Source: an uncultured Odoribacter sp. (GTDB taxonomy: Bacteria; Bacteroidota; Bacteroidia; Bacteroidales; Marinifilaceae). Taken from it: DNA of 46,082 nucleotides. The notes beneath the pieces were generated by a model that did no database searches, was not told the DNA's origin, and worked only from the letters and a program-made list of their open reading frames with translations. Below, piece by piece: positions 12,962 through 22,172 of this stretch. How positions within the stretch are numbered: the stretch's first letter is position 1; each line of letters starts with the position of its first letter. Both the position numbers and the translations under genes were made by a program. The stretch spans positions 1-46,082 of the forward strand of contig CAKVCR010000003.1 of NCBI GenBank assembly GCA_934725835.1. Reading direction: 5' to 3'.

Positions 12962-15240
12962 CAGTCCACCTCCAACACATTCAGTACATTGTCATTCGCG
13001 TCCAGCAGCGCATTTCCGTCGCTGGTCAACAGTTCCACCGTATCCAGCACATCGCAGGAATACACCGCGTTATACCGCACATCCCCGCCGCTGATTACAA
13101 CCGATTTCACGCCCCTGTGCGCCGCGTTCCAGATCGCATCCGCGTCCGGATCGTCGCCGGATCGCCGCCAGCGGAACCGCGCCACAGGAATATCATTCGT
13201 GCGTTCAATCGCGCCCTGATACACGCGCGCAGATAGGGTCGTGCTGGAACCGTCCGTCAAGACATCTGCATTCGATGATGTGATCTCCACGCGCCATACC
13301 GTCGCATCGCCAACCATGATTTGCAGATATTCGTTCGCGCGAATATCCATGGTGTTCAACCGTTTAATAAATCCATCCTGCGCAGTCAGGATATCCACGT
13401 CAATGCGCGCCGCATCGATCTTGTTCACCAGCGCATAGGTCGCATAGATGTTCGCCGCGGATAAATCCTCCGCCGTAATCTCCGTCGCCAGAATCACGCG
13501 CCCCGCGTTTGTGTGCCCCTGCGATATTTCGTCCTCTGTAACTGTGGTCAGCGTCGCTTCTACCTTCACCGTGCCATCCTCGTCGGTAATCACGTCGATT
13601 CGGTAATAGTTCCCGTCGCTTGCTTTGATGCACAAATCGCCAATGGTCGCCGCCACGATCTGCGCATACCGAACGCGCAGGTTCTTGATGAACGCTTCGC
13701 CGGATACCGTGTTTTCCACGTTCAGCGCCGCAGAAATCAGATGCCTGATCGTCGCCGCGTCGAAGGATGCACTGCCTGCCGTGATCACCTGAAATGCCGC
13801 CAGCGCCGCCGCAAGCTGATCTGTTTTAATGCTGTCTGCGGTCAGCGTGCCGACCTTCAATGCGAATATTTCTGCGATCGATGCATATAACGCATCGGTT
13901 GTAATCGTTTCGGCTTTCAGCTTGTTGATTGTCGCGGTAATGATCGCCGCCGTCGCCGCCGTCAATGCGTCCGTTGTCACGTCCGATGCAGATATGCTCT
14001 CGGCGCGTAGCTTTACGGCGTTGATGATGCTTGCCAATAGCGAATCAATCTTTGCCGTGGTTGCAGACAATTCCTCAAAATGACCGACCGTTGCGCTGAC
14101 CACCGACTTGTCGAAATTCGCGATTCGCGTAACGCGAATATTGCCGTTGCTGTCAATGATATTGCCGCTGGAAGTGTATGAACTGCTATTCGTGGAATTC
14201 AGCGTCGGCAGCGTACAATCGCTTTGCGCAGATAAACCGCCCGTGAATGATAATGATTGCGTATTGATCATTGTCGTGATCGCATCGCCTTTGGTATCTG
14301 TCACTATCAGCTTGTCGCCCACCTGCACGGCAGGATCGCCAACCCAGCCCAGCGATAGCGCGGTTATGTCTATGCCCGCCAGACTATTCTTGACAAGCTG
14401 CGCAATGCCCGCACTGAACAATGGATTATCTTCAATGCGTATCGTATTAACGGGGCTGTCAGTTTCGTTCTCGTCAATCGCATAGCGAATGAATGTTTCT
14501 TCCTCCGCGTCCGCATCCTTGACTTCCAATGCATTGAATACGAATCTCGCGCCGTTCGATCGCGTAAGCGCGGTATAGATATCGCTGTTAATCACATGCG
14601 ATTCCCCGCCGCCATAGCTTACGATCTCAAGCTTCCCATTGCGATCAACGCGTGCGAATCCTCCGGCGCAGGCGGCGATATAACCGATAACACCACGAAG
14701 GGTTAATTCTTCCTGCCATTCAGGCATAGATGCGATCTCTACATCTGCATTCGCGAAATTCGCCGTCTTGAGCGATATCCCAGCCGCCGCGCATATCGTC
14801 ACTGCAAGGCTCCCAAGCGTCGTGGGATAGGCGGAAGCGCTATCCGCATAATCCGCTTCGAACAATGTTGAAAGCGCGTCATAGCCGTTTATATCGATTG
14901 ATACGCTCTGTTCCGGCGCGGATACGTCGCACACATACCATACGCCAAAGCTGGAATATACTGTCTTGCCGTCATCGCCACGCAAGCCAATCTCCATATG
15001 CACTTCCGCATTGTCGAATTGCTCCGGCGTATAACCCTTGCCGACATTGTTGATCGTCAGACTGTACGATGTCGATTCCGCACTGCCCAGCGGCAATCCC
15101 TCGCTCCCGCAGGATTCGGAAATCGTGTAGGACAATACGTCGTCCGCAGTAAGATTAATCTGCGTTGCATTTGTATCCGCAAGGGTTATCACGCCGCGTA
15201 TGCTCAACGTGCGCACGCGCTGATTGTATGTCATCGCCAT
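12961..15240 (-). CDS. Tail-associated tip protein (Tal/baseplate hub-like)
   Basis: 759 residues. Residues 1-340 resemble the prophage tail endopeptidase/baseplate hub family: VRTLSIRGVITLADTNATQI at the start, then FGVWYVCDVSAPEQ, then ARVDRNGKLEIVSYGG. Residues about 375-560 are a long series of imperfect helical repeats (DALTAATAAIITATINKLKA, DALYASIAEIFALKVGTLTA). The end is beta-rich. It follows the DUF6711-like distal tail gene, matching Tal position. It likely makes the central fibre of the tail tip. Confidence 0.8.
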   Translation of the reverse strand: MAMTYNQRVRTLSIRGVITLADTNATQINLTADDVLSYTISESCGSEGLPLGSAESTSYSLTINNVGKGYTPEQFDNAEVHMEIGLRGDDGKTVYSSFGVWYVCDVSAPEQSVSIDINGYDALSTLFEADYADSASAYPTTLGSLAVTICAAAGISLKTANFANADVEIASMPEWQEELTLRGVIGYIAACAGGFARVDRNGKLEIVSYGGGESHVINSDIYTALTRSNGARFVFNALEVKDADAEEETFIRYAIDENETDSPVNTIRIEDNPLFSAGIAQLVKNSLAGIDITALSLGWVGDPAVQVGDKLIVTDTKGDAITTMINTQSLSFTGGLSAQSDCTLPTLNSTNSSSYTSSGNIIDSNGNIRVTRIANFDKSVVSATVGHFEELSATTAKIDSLLASIINAVKLRAESISASDVTTDALTAATAAIITATINKLKAETITTDALYASIAEIFALKVGTLTADSIKTDQLAAALAAFQVITAGSASFDAATIRHLISAALNVENTVSGEAFIKNLRVRYAQIVAATIGDLCIKASDGNYYRIDVITDEDGTVKVEATLTTVTEDEISQGHTNAGRVILATEITAEDLSAANIYATYALVNKIDAARIDVDILTAQDGFIKRLNTMDIRANEYLQIMVGDATVWRVEITSSNADVLTDGSSTTLSARVYQGAIERTNDIPVARFRWRRSGDDPDADAIWNAAHRGVKSVVISGGDVRYNAVYSCDVLDTVELLTSDGNALLDANDNVLNVLEVD

Positions 15241-15243
15241 ATC

Positions 15244-15645
15244 TTATTCCTCAATCAGATTCACTTTAAGCGAACTCCATAGGATTCCATCGCCGCCAAG
15301 ATTATATGAATACATTGGCACGCTTCTATCGCCCGCATAGAATCGCGCCGTCCGCATCGCGCCCGTATATGGATCTGGATACCGTACATAAAAAAACTCA
15401 TCCTTGATTGCTTGAAGGATGAGTTTAATGTTGTCCGGCTTGTCTGCGTGCCATTTGATTTCAAGTTTTCGTTTTGCGGTCGCGCCGCCTACCACGCGAT
15501 CACGTAGCATCAGTCCGCTCGCGCTTCGAGTGGTGGTTTCCGCATCGATATCCATCAGATTAACCGTCAATTCCTGCGGGCAGGGCAGGGCGACAAGCTT
15601 ATCGCTTGCCGCGCCCACCTGAATAATCGCTTCCTGTTGCGCCAT
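15244..15645 (-). CDS. DUF6711-like distal tail protein
   Basis: 133 residues, with MDIDAETTTRSASGLMLRDR and KRKLEIKWHADKPDNIKLIL followed by FYVRYPDPYTGAMRTARFYA. I recognise this as the DUF6711 type, small proteins found between tape measure and Tal in siphophages of Firmicutes. It probably plays the distal tail adaptor role. There is a TATG-type spacing to the next gene. Confidence 0.75.
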   Translation of the reverse strand: MAQQEAIIQVGAASDKLVALPCPQELTVNLMDIDAETTTRSASGLMLRDRVVGGATAKRKLEIKWHADKPDNIKLILQAIKDEFFYVRYPDPYTGAMRTARFYAGDRSVPMYSYNLGGDGILWSSLKVNLIEE

Positions 15646-15656
15646 ATTATCACCTC

Positions 15657-18600
15657 TCAGAACTGAATCGCAGGTTTGCCGCTGCGCACCGTTTCACGGT
15701 TGATCGCATTGGCAATCTGCCTGTCGCCGATGTTCACCACACCCAGACCGGAAGCCTTGATGCCGCGCACAATCGCCGCCGCCAATTCATCTGTATTGAT
15801 GCCATCGCCGCTCTGCGCGGAATGCGCGTCCATGTATCGGAATATCGCTTCGCCGATCTGATCCTGATTCGCTACAGCGGGCTTGCTGCCGATTCGCCCG
15901 ACAAGTTCCTGCCGTCCATTCTCATTCGCCATGAACAATTCGCCCGACTTCGGGAAACCGCCGTTCGCGAACTGCGAGAACTTCAGTAGGTTGTTGATCG
16001 TGGCTTTCGTAGCCGTGTCAGAAGCGGCTTTCAATTCTTTCAGGAAGCTTTTTGCGCCAGAAGTCAAGCCAGCATTGACCTTGATCGAAATCGTCTTGCT
16101 GGATATTCCGCTCAATGCATCCTTGATCTTCTGCACCTGTTTGCGTGCGGTATCTGCGCCAATCATCGAAAATGCGGTAACCTTGCGTACCGGGATTTCG
16201 GAAATGGTTTCCTTCAATGTTCCTGCCGTTTCGTTGGCATTGGATGCCGAATCCGCAAGCGGCTGGAAACTGCCCGTGAATTCGTTCAGCTTCTTTTGAA
16301 TCATTACGATGAATGAAGTCAAGCCTCCTACAGCGTTGGAAGCTTCCGTTGCAGATTTTTTCACGCCGTCCATCGACGAACCATCAATCATGATCACGTC
16401 CGGCATATTATCTGTAATGTCTTTCAGATCACTTGACGAATCGGTCAAATCATCAATATTTGAAACCAGTGTTTCAGTCGTTCCAGACATTCCATTTGTT
16501 GCAGACTCAACCGTAGAAGCCGCATCGGTTACAGCCGTGGACGCATTATCAGATTCGGTTGAAACAAGACCAAGCTGTTGGATATATTCCTCCCAAGCTT
16601 CTCGACCAATTTGGTTTTGAAGTTCAGTCCCCAACAGACTAAGCGCATCGGTAAACTCTTGTGTTGTTACCTCCCCGCTTGTAAGACGTTCCGTAAAACC
16701 GGGAATTAAAACATCAATGGCGTTCAAAACAGAATCGCTATTAAGGTCTAATCCCAATAATTCAGATAACTGCTGTGAAAAATTTCCAAGTTGCGCCGTA
16801 GCAAGACCTACATCAAAAGAGTCAAACGTACCCTGCGTTGTTTGAAGGTCGAATTTCAAATCGGAAAAAAGAATTCCAGTCTGTTCTTGAAGTTCTTTCA
16901 TTTCGCGATACGACATCCCAACAATCCCGTTTGGGCTACGCATAGATTTGGCAACGTCGCTTTCAGAGCCGCTCATTTCTGCGTTGACTTCTTCTATCGT
17001 TGTGAATAGGCTAATGCCAAGTCTGAATCCGATTGACGCACCTGTAATACCACCGCCAGCAACCCAACCGATAAAAGCGCCTGCTGCGCCAAACAGAACT
17101 TTCCCGATCAATTGTGCTATGCTTGCTTTTACATCTTCGCCATTGGAAGCAGCCTGTTTAATTGCACCAATCTCTTGCGTAATGTCGAAAATGGCGCTAA
17201 GCCCAAACGTGATTGCAGCCGCTCCAAAGCTTTTCCATTTAAGCGGTAATAATGCGCCGAGTGATTTTACAAGTGCCACCATCGAAATAGCCTTGCCCAA
17301 ATCGGAATTAAACAACACCTCTGCAAGATTTAATACCACTTTAAAATCAATCGAACTCAAGAATCCTTCAACCGCTTCACGAATCGGGCTTTTTCCATCT
17401 TCGCCAGCACCCTTTAGCGCGTCTGAAACGCCTTTCGCAATCGCAGTAACAATTCCGCCTAACGCCTTTCCGACTTCACCCCATTTAATGCCAACAATGC
17501 AATTGTATAGAAATTTCGCAACCTTCCCCGCAATAGCTGAAATATTATCCTGTGTTGCTTTCAGGTTGAAGAATTTCGCTGCCTTATTGATTACAGTTAC
17601 AATCGCATCACCGATAGAACCGAAAGGCATGGTCGAAATCGCCGTTCCAATGAATTGATTCACCTTGTCGCCGACAAGATCAAAGTCGGCGCTTGTCAAG
17701 AAATTCTGAACGCCATCCGCCGCATCGCCAATCAGTCCGGTTATTACTTTTGCAAGGTCATCAGTCGGTAAATTTTTTAAAGCCGAATTCAGCGTTTCGC
17801 CGATTTTTGTTCCGAGCGTAGCGAAAAATCCTTTGCCGTCGCCGGTCAGCCAGCCCTTCGCAAACCGAATCATTGCGCGCAGTTTTCCCGTGATCGCGCG
17901 TCCAAGCATATCCACATCGATCTTGTTCAATGCCTGTACAAGCGTCCACTTGATCTTCGCGCCAATTTTTTCCCATTCGGTATCTTCCCAGAAGGTGGTA
18001 ATCAGCCCTGCCGCTGAATTGATCACGCCCGCGATCGCGCTTGCAACAAGGTTTGCATCAATTCCGTTTTTGCCTTTAATGCCTTCCTTACCAAGAAAAA
18101 AGCCGTTGATTGCGGTTGCAATTGCGTGTCCAATGTTCTTTGCGCCGGTCTGTACGTCCTGCCATTTGATCTTCCCAAGCGCTTGATTGATCTTATCGGC
18201 AATGCGCTGTCCAAGCGGGCTAAAATCCATCTTAGCCAGCATGTCCTTCATCCAGCCTTCGATTGGCACGGTTTCGAACATACCACCATAGTCCAGACCG
18301 CCGCCACCACCACCGCCACCGCCGCCGCCGTTGGGCGAAAGCGCGTTGATTTCATCAAAGCCCATCAACTCTTGCTTTAGCGCTTTGGCAGCGCCACCAG
18401 CCGCGCCGGTTGCTTTGGTGAAGTCCTTCGTCTGCTTTGTTGCCTTGATGTACGTTCCCTTGCCGCCCAGCAATGAGAACAGCATATTCAGCACATTCAG
18501 CGCACGAACGATCACGCCAACTAACGAACTGAATACGCCAATCAGAGATGATATGGCGGGATATAATGCCGCGCCCAGCGAATTCTTCAGGTATAGCGAT

Positions 18601-19322
18601 CCTGTGGACAACTGCGATAGCGCCGCATTCGCTTCAGCACTGTAATGCGCTATGTTCTGCAAGCCTGTCTTGATTCCGCTTGTAATGCTCTTGATGATCG
18701 AACGCAGGAACCTGTACTTCGCGATTCGCGCAAGATCGCTCAGGAATTGCGAACTGCCGATGTGTCCAAGCCCGAATCCCTTGTACATCTCTCGCAACGC
18801 GGAGGACAACCCGTGCATGGTTTCGGACGCCCCTCTGCCCGCAAGGCGCATGGATGTGCCAAGGTTCTTTTTCAAACTGTCAGTATAGGTATTCATAAAT
18901 GCAGAAGTCAAATTGCCACTGCGTCTACTCATACCGCCGTTGCCTGTAGCTGAATCTGACATAGGAACTTCTATATCGATCTTCGGCATATTGGACAATT
19001 TCCCTAACGCGTTTCCCAGCCGTTCAATCTTTGAAATCGATTCCTCTGATATCGAATCAACAGCCGCTGCAATGCTGCTCAATCCTTGTGTGATTCCATC
19101 CGCAAACTTACGATTCATTTTAAAATTGCTCATTGCATTCGAAAGTGAACTCGTAAGATTCGTTACGCTTTGCAGTGATTGAGTTATCCTTGATACATCC
19201 AGTGCGGCCAAGGACGTTTGCAAGGCTTTTAATGATTTCGTTAGTGTTGTTATACTACCGCTAGCAGCACTGGATTCTGCGCTGATTGTCAGATTCAGCG
19301 ATTCGAAATCAGCCATTTTCAT
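15657..19322 (-). CDS. Tail tape measure protein
   Basis: About 1221 residues; start taken at ATG 19322, with AAGGACGG five bases upstream (GTG 19325 and ATG 19316 are alternatives). It has an N-terminal helical part, a run of Gly near residue 340 (GGGGGGGGGGGLDYGG), long repeats of amphipathic helix and several hydrophobic stretches (near 820-850) as expected for a tape measure that enters the membrane. Its length sets the tail length. It overlaps the frameshifted chaperone end by 14 bases, the usual order. Confidence 0.92.
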   Translation of the reverse strand: MKMADFESLNLTISAESSAASGSITTLTKSLKALQTSLAALDVSRITQSLQSVTNLTSSLSNAMSNFKMNRKFADGITQGLSSIAAAVDSISEESISKIERLGNALGKLSNMPKIDIEVPMSDSATGNGGMSRRSGNLTSAFMNTYTDSLKKNLGTSMRLAGRGASETMHGLSSALREMYKGFGLGHIGSSQFLSDLARIAKYRFLRSIIKSITSGIKTGLQNIAHYSAEANAALSQLSTGSLYLKNSLGAALYPAISSLIGVFSSLVGVIVRALNVLNMLFSLLGGKGTYIKATKQTKDFTKATGAAGGAAKALKQELMGFDEINALSPNGGGGGGGGGGGLDYGGMFETVPIEGWMKDMLAKMDFSPLGQRIADKINQALGKIKWQDVQTGAKNIGHAIATAINGFFLGKEGIKGKNGIDANLVASAIAGVINSAAGLITTFWEDTEWEKIGAKIKWTLVQALNKIDVDMLGRAITGKLRAMIRFAKGWLTGDGKGFFATLGTKIGETLNSALKNLPTDDLAKVITGLIGDAADGVQNFLTSADFDLVGDKVNQFIGTAISTMPFGSIGDAIVTVINKAAKFFNLKATQDNISAIAGKVAKFLYNCIVGIKWGEVGKALGGIVTAIAKGVSDALKGAGEDGKSPIREAVEGFLSSIDFKVVLNLAEVLFNSDLGKAISMVALVKSLGALLPLKWKSFGAAAITFGLSAIFDITQEIGAIKQAASNGEDVKASIAQLIGKVLFGAAGAFIGWVAGGGITGASIGFRLGISLFTTIEEVNAEMSGSESDVAKSMRSPNGIVGMSYREMKELQEQTGILFSDLKFDLQTTQGTFDSFDVGLATAQLGNFSQQLSELLGLDLNSDSVLNAIDVLIPGFTERLTSGEVTTQEFTDALSLLGTELQNQIGREAWEEYIQQLGLVSTESDNASTAVTDAASTVESATNGMSGTTETLVSNIDDLTDSSSDLKDITDNMPDVIMIDGSSMDGVKKSATEASNAVGGLTSFIVMIQKKLNEFTGSFQPLADSASNANETAGTLKETISEIPVRKVTAFSMIGADTARKQVQKIKDALSGISSKTISIKVNAGLTSGAKSFLKELKAASDTATKATINNLLKFSQFANGGFPKSGELFMANENGRQELVGRIGSKPAVANQDQIGEAIFRYMDAHSAQSGDGINTDELAAAIVRGIKASGLGVVNIGDRQIANAINRETVRSGKPAIQF

Positions 19323-19626
19323 CACCGTCCTTATTTTTGGGTATCATCGCATTGAAAAATTCAATTGCCTTGCGGCGTTCTTCCTCTTGTCGCGCTTTTT
19401 CTTCTTCCTCGGTAAACGGGATTATTCTATACGGTTCTTCCAGCCAGTTCATCGGCTGCGTTCCCTTTTTTCGGAAACTGTTGGCAAGCGCCAGCGAAAC
19501 CGCATCGAACATATATCGTCCTTCGATATACATCTTTGTTTCAAGTTCTCGCTTCCTGAGTCGGTCAGCATCTACAAAAGCGCGCAAAAGGCGCGGAGTA
19601 AGCCGCCAGAAAGTGTCATACTCCAC
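19309..19626 (-). CDS. Tail assembly chaperone, T part (made by -1 frameshift)
   Basis: The frame is open upstream of 19626 all the way to the T-run at 19749-19755 in the gene for the G part, so this piece is the extension of a G-T fusion. The shared motif is LPYALSIGVEYDTFWRLTPR, known from other Gram-positive siphophage T parts. Its end overlaps the tape measure start. The GTG at 19624-26 has no ribosome site and is probably not used. Confidence 0.8.
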   Translation of the reverse strand: MEYDTFWRLTPRLLRAFVDADRLRKRELETKMYIEGRYMFDAVSLALANSFRKKGTQPMNWLEEPYRIIPFTEEEEKARQEEERRKAIEFFNAMIPKNKDGDENG

Positions 19627-19673
19627 GCCGATGCTCAGGGCATATGGAAGATAATCTTCAATGATGATGGTCG

Positions 19674-20012
19674 TTAGGTTTCGCTGATCTCCTCGATCTC
19701 CGCTGCTTCCGTCGCTTCCTGTTCCTCGCTGTTCTTGCGCAGTGCCTGAAAAAAACCGGATTCCTCAACCTTTGCGTTAAAGTCTTCGATGATTTCTTTC
19801 AGGTTGCCGCCCGCTACGATATGCGCTTCAATTTCCCGACCGGCAATTTCAATGGGCTTGCGCATACACAGCGCGATATACGCGCGCAGGGTAGACATGA
19901 TATTCGTGCTGATTTCGCTGATCGGCGCGCCCATGCGCTCCATCTGACATACAGTGTTAAAGTTCAGTTCAACCGCCCTGTAGGTCTTGCCATTGATCGT
20001 GATCATATCCAT
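19674..20012 (-). CDS. Tail assembly chaperone, G part
   Basis: 112 residues with ITINGKTYRAVELNFNTVCQ at the start and an acidic tail (NSEEQEATEAAEIEEISET). The position between tail tube and tape measure and the downstream frameshift fit gpG. Within codons GGT TTT TTT the heptamer T TTT TTT (19755-19749) is a -1 slippery site, from which the second frame runs without stop to 19309. Confidence 0.85.
   Translation of the reverse strand: MDMITINGKTYRAVELNFNTVCQMERMGAPISEISTNIMSTLRAYIALCMRKPIEIAGREIEAHIVAGGNLKEIIEDFNAKVEESGFFQALRKNSEEQEATEAAEIEEISET
19749..19755 (-). promoter_or_regulatory. -1 ribosomal frameshift site T_TTT_TTT
   Basis: On the reverse strand seven T fall in the zero frame as xxT TTT TTT, followed by CAG. 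After a -1 slip the frame continues SGTAQEQRG and joins the T part with no stop codon in about 120 bases before the conserved region. Confidence 0.75.
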
Positions 20013-20037
20013 ATTAGATTATCCTCCTATTGATGAA

Positions 20038-20517
20038 TTAGGTGTTCGAATCGGTAGGTTCAGCTGCGGTATCCCAGCCAATATCACCGGTGGGCGTTAC
20101 GTAAGCTTCGATCTCCAGATGCGAAGATACTTCAGCACCGCCAAAACCAAGCGGCGCAGGCTCACAGGTAAAGAAAAATGCATCCGTCATTTCAGGGATG
20201 TAAAATTCGCACCATGCCGCCTTGCCCGCGGCTTTCGCGGTCTTGTAATCATCAACAAACTTTGCCCATGCGGTCTTGAAGTCGTTGTTCAGCGAAAACT
20301 TGATCGCCAGCGCGCCGCCCGTGTCCTTCAGACCGTTAATGTATTCCTTCCATTCGGTCGCGTCCAGCGGCGTAACGTCGATGTTTTCCGGCGTGGGGTT
20401 CAACGCGGGAAGGCTCATTGCGCGCTTAATGCGTGTGAACGCAGTCGGCTTCGTACCAGCAGTCGTTTCGATTGCATAACCGAACTGAATGCCCGCAGTA
20501 GATAGGGAAATTGCCAT
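20038..20517 (-). CDS. Major tail (tube) protein
   Basis: 159 residues with MAISLSTAGIQFGYAIETTA and LPALNPTPENIDVTPLDATE, a pattern of the small phage tail-tube family in Firmicutes. It precedes the chaperone pair. Beta-rich with an extended region (FYIPEMTDAFFFTCEPAPLG). It polymerises to form the tube. Confidence 0.85.
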   Translation of the reverse strand: MAISLSTAGIQFGYAIETTAGTKPTAFTRIKRAMSLPALNPTPENIDVTPLDATEWKEYINGLKDTGGALAIKFSLNNDFKTAWAKFVDDYKTAKAAGKAAWCEFYIPEMTDAFFFTCEPAPLGFGGAEVSSHLEIEAYVTPTGDIGWDTAAEPTDSNT

Positions 20518-20523
20518 GTCGTA

Positions 20524-20952
20524 TTACCTCCTGTATATCATTACTTCGTTCGCGGCTCCTGAATAGCTCTCACCAGCTACGCCGCGATAGCTGGATGTGA
20601 TTACGAATACCGTTGATTCGTTCGTTCCGAAGGTGTATTGCTTAGAGCCGCGAAAAAAACCAAGCGCAATCAAATGATCATCGATTGCGCTTGCGATTTC
20701 TTTGGCTTTTTGCTTTTTTCCGGTTGCATTGTTCGTGTACACTTCAACGGTGTATCGAACGTCGATATGATGTTCCCCCTGTTCATCACAGGTCGCTTCC
20801 AATGTGGAATTGGATGATTCGTAGACCATTACGCACGGGAAGCACGGCGGAGTGTTCAGATGCACGCTTCGAATTGCGTCAGCTTTCAGCTTGAATCGCT
20901 TTTTCAGCATCTGCGATACGCTGTCGATTACCGCATTCTCAATATCGATCAT
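20524..20952 (-). CDS. Tail terminator-like / head-tail joining protein
   Basis: 142 residues; contains RRFKLKADAI-type helices, then FPCVMVYESSNSTLEATCDE and a beta sheet (RYTVEVYTNNATGKKQKAKE). The gene order (after HK97-gp10-like, before tail tube) fits the tail terminator. The ATG overlaps the previous stop by four bases. Confidence 0.7.
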   Translation of the reverse strand: MIDIENAVIDSVSQMLKKRFKLKADAIRSVHLNTPPCFPCVMVYESSNSTLEATCDEQGEHHIDVRYTVEVYTNNATGKKQKAKEIASAIDDHLIALGFFRGSKQYTFGTNESTVFVITSSYRGVAGESYSGAANEVMIYRR

Positions 20953-21467
20953 CCGAACACCCCCTGTACTATGCTGCTGAAATTGGCGCGCATTGCTTCC
21001 ACCGCTGCTGGAAACGCATTTGCGGGCGGATTGCCGTCCGTTCGATATAGCGTTCCGCGCGGCGTGGATGCAATGAATTCACCTGCATTTCCGCCCTCTC
21101 CGATATACTTCCAAGGCGGGTTTGCGCCCTTGCCCTTGCCATATGTGCCATGCGCAGGCGCGCCCACCTGGCCGGCGTATTCTCCCAGCGGATAACCTGC
21201 GCCAGTACCGAATTCTATAAAACCAAGCACAGAACCGTTCGCAGACAGCCTATAACCGCCTTCTATCGGCTCCGAACTTACTTGTATATCATTTGTACCA
21301 GCATATGCGGCGGCGCTGTACGTGGCGTTTAGAACGTCTACGCCAATCTTTGCAAGCTGTTCGCAAACCTCAAAGCACATATCCTTGAATCGCGCTGCGT
21401 AATTCTCCAATTGCGAAATCGCCGAATTCAATGAAGATGCATCGTTCAGGCTGATATTGATGTTCAT
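20949..21467 (-). CDS. HK97 gp10-like protein
   Basis: 172 residues with INATYSAAAYAGTND-like region (VLNATYSAAAYAGTNDIQV), LGFIEFGTGAGYPLGEYAG and a C-terminal AFPAAVEAMRANF. The EFGTG motif is characteristic of HK97-gp10-like neck proteins. It is coupled to both neighbours by short overlaps. Confidence 0.85.
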   Translation of the reverse strand: MNINISLNDASSLNSAISQLENYAARFKDMCFEVCEQLAKIGVDVLNATYSAAAYAGTNDIQVSSEPIEGGYRLSANGSVLGFIEFGTGAGYPLGEYAGQVGAPAHGTYGKGKGANPPWKYIGEGGNAGEFIASTPRGTLYRTDGNPPANAFPAAVEAMRANFSSIVQGVFG

Positions 21468-21817
21468 GTGTTCACCCTCGCGATTGCAATGCGCACGCCG
21501 TTAATCGATTTCGCAATGCGTTTAACGACATAATCCGGTCGTTCAGCCGTCAGATCATCCACCCACAATTGCGAATTCTCGTCCATCCCGAAATCCGTTT
21601 CCGCAATAATGATTCGGTCGTACTCGATGTTTGCGCCGAATGCACGCTCATGCGATTCTCCGGTCGCAGGTGAAATGCTTGCGTGCGCTGAAATCGGCGC
21701 AGAAAAAACAGGCGTGTATTCGCCTGTTTCAAATCCATCGGGATCAAGTACCGGAACTGTACTGTTCGTCAATAACCGGTACTTGAATTCCTGCTTATTC
21801 CGATTCAGCATCCGCAT
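21464..21817 (-). CDS. Head closure / stopper protein
   Basis: 117 residues, beta-rich (FKYRLLTNSTVPVLDPDGFE, YTPVFSAPISAHASISPATG), followed by the DYVVKRIAKSINGVRIAIAR segment. It has neck position between connector and gp10-like, fitting the head-tail stopper. It overlaps the connector by 23 bases. Confidence 0.7.
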   Translation of the reverse strand: MRMLNRNKQEFKYRLLTNSTVPVLDPDGFETGEYTPVFSAPISAHASISPATGESHERAFGANIEYDRIIIAETDFGMDENSQLWVDDLTAERPDYVVKRIAKSINGVRIAIARVNT

Positions 21818-22139
21818 TGTTTCGCCCCGTTCCTACCATCGGTACAATCTCATTCAGCAATGATTCGGAAATCCAACTGGATTCATACGTTCGCTGTACT
21901 CCGTTCTCAGAATGGCTCATCTGCCCTTCCGCGCCCATGCGATTGTACATATCCATTGCGATTCGAATCTGCAAGTCCTCATATTGCGACGGCATTTCCG
22001 CATCCTCGGAATAGCCGAAGGGGAACCTGCGCGCCATGATCGCGGATTCGGCGGATGCAAGCAGTTCGGATAATAATTCGATTTCATCATCCTTGCCCAG
22101 CCCAAGCCGCACTTGTAATCTTCTGATTGTCGTTGCCAT
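21795..22139 (-). CDS. Head-tail connector (gp6-like)
   Basis: 114 residues from ATG 22139, which has GGGGGA nine bases upstream (GTG 22145 is unlikely). Helical fold: LLSELLASAESAIMARRFPF, YEDLQIRIAMDMYNRMGAEG, then YESSWISESLLNEIVPMVG. This is the pattern of phage connector gp6/YqbG-like proteins. It lies directly after the capsid gene. Confidence 0.8.
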   Translation of the reverse strand: MATTIRRLQVRLGLGKDDEIELLSELLASAESAIMARRFPFGYSEDAEMPSQYEDLQIRIAMDMYNRMGAEGQMSHSENGVQRTYESSWISESLLNEIVPMVGTGRNNADAESE

Positions 22140-22172
22140 GATCACAGATCCCCCTTATCCGTTATTGGTCAA

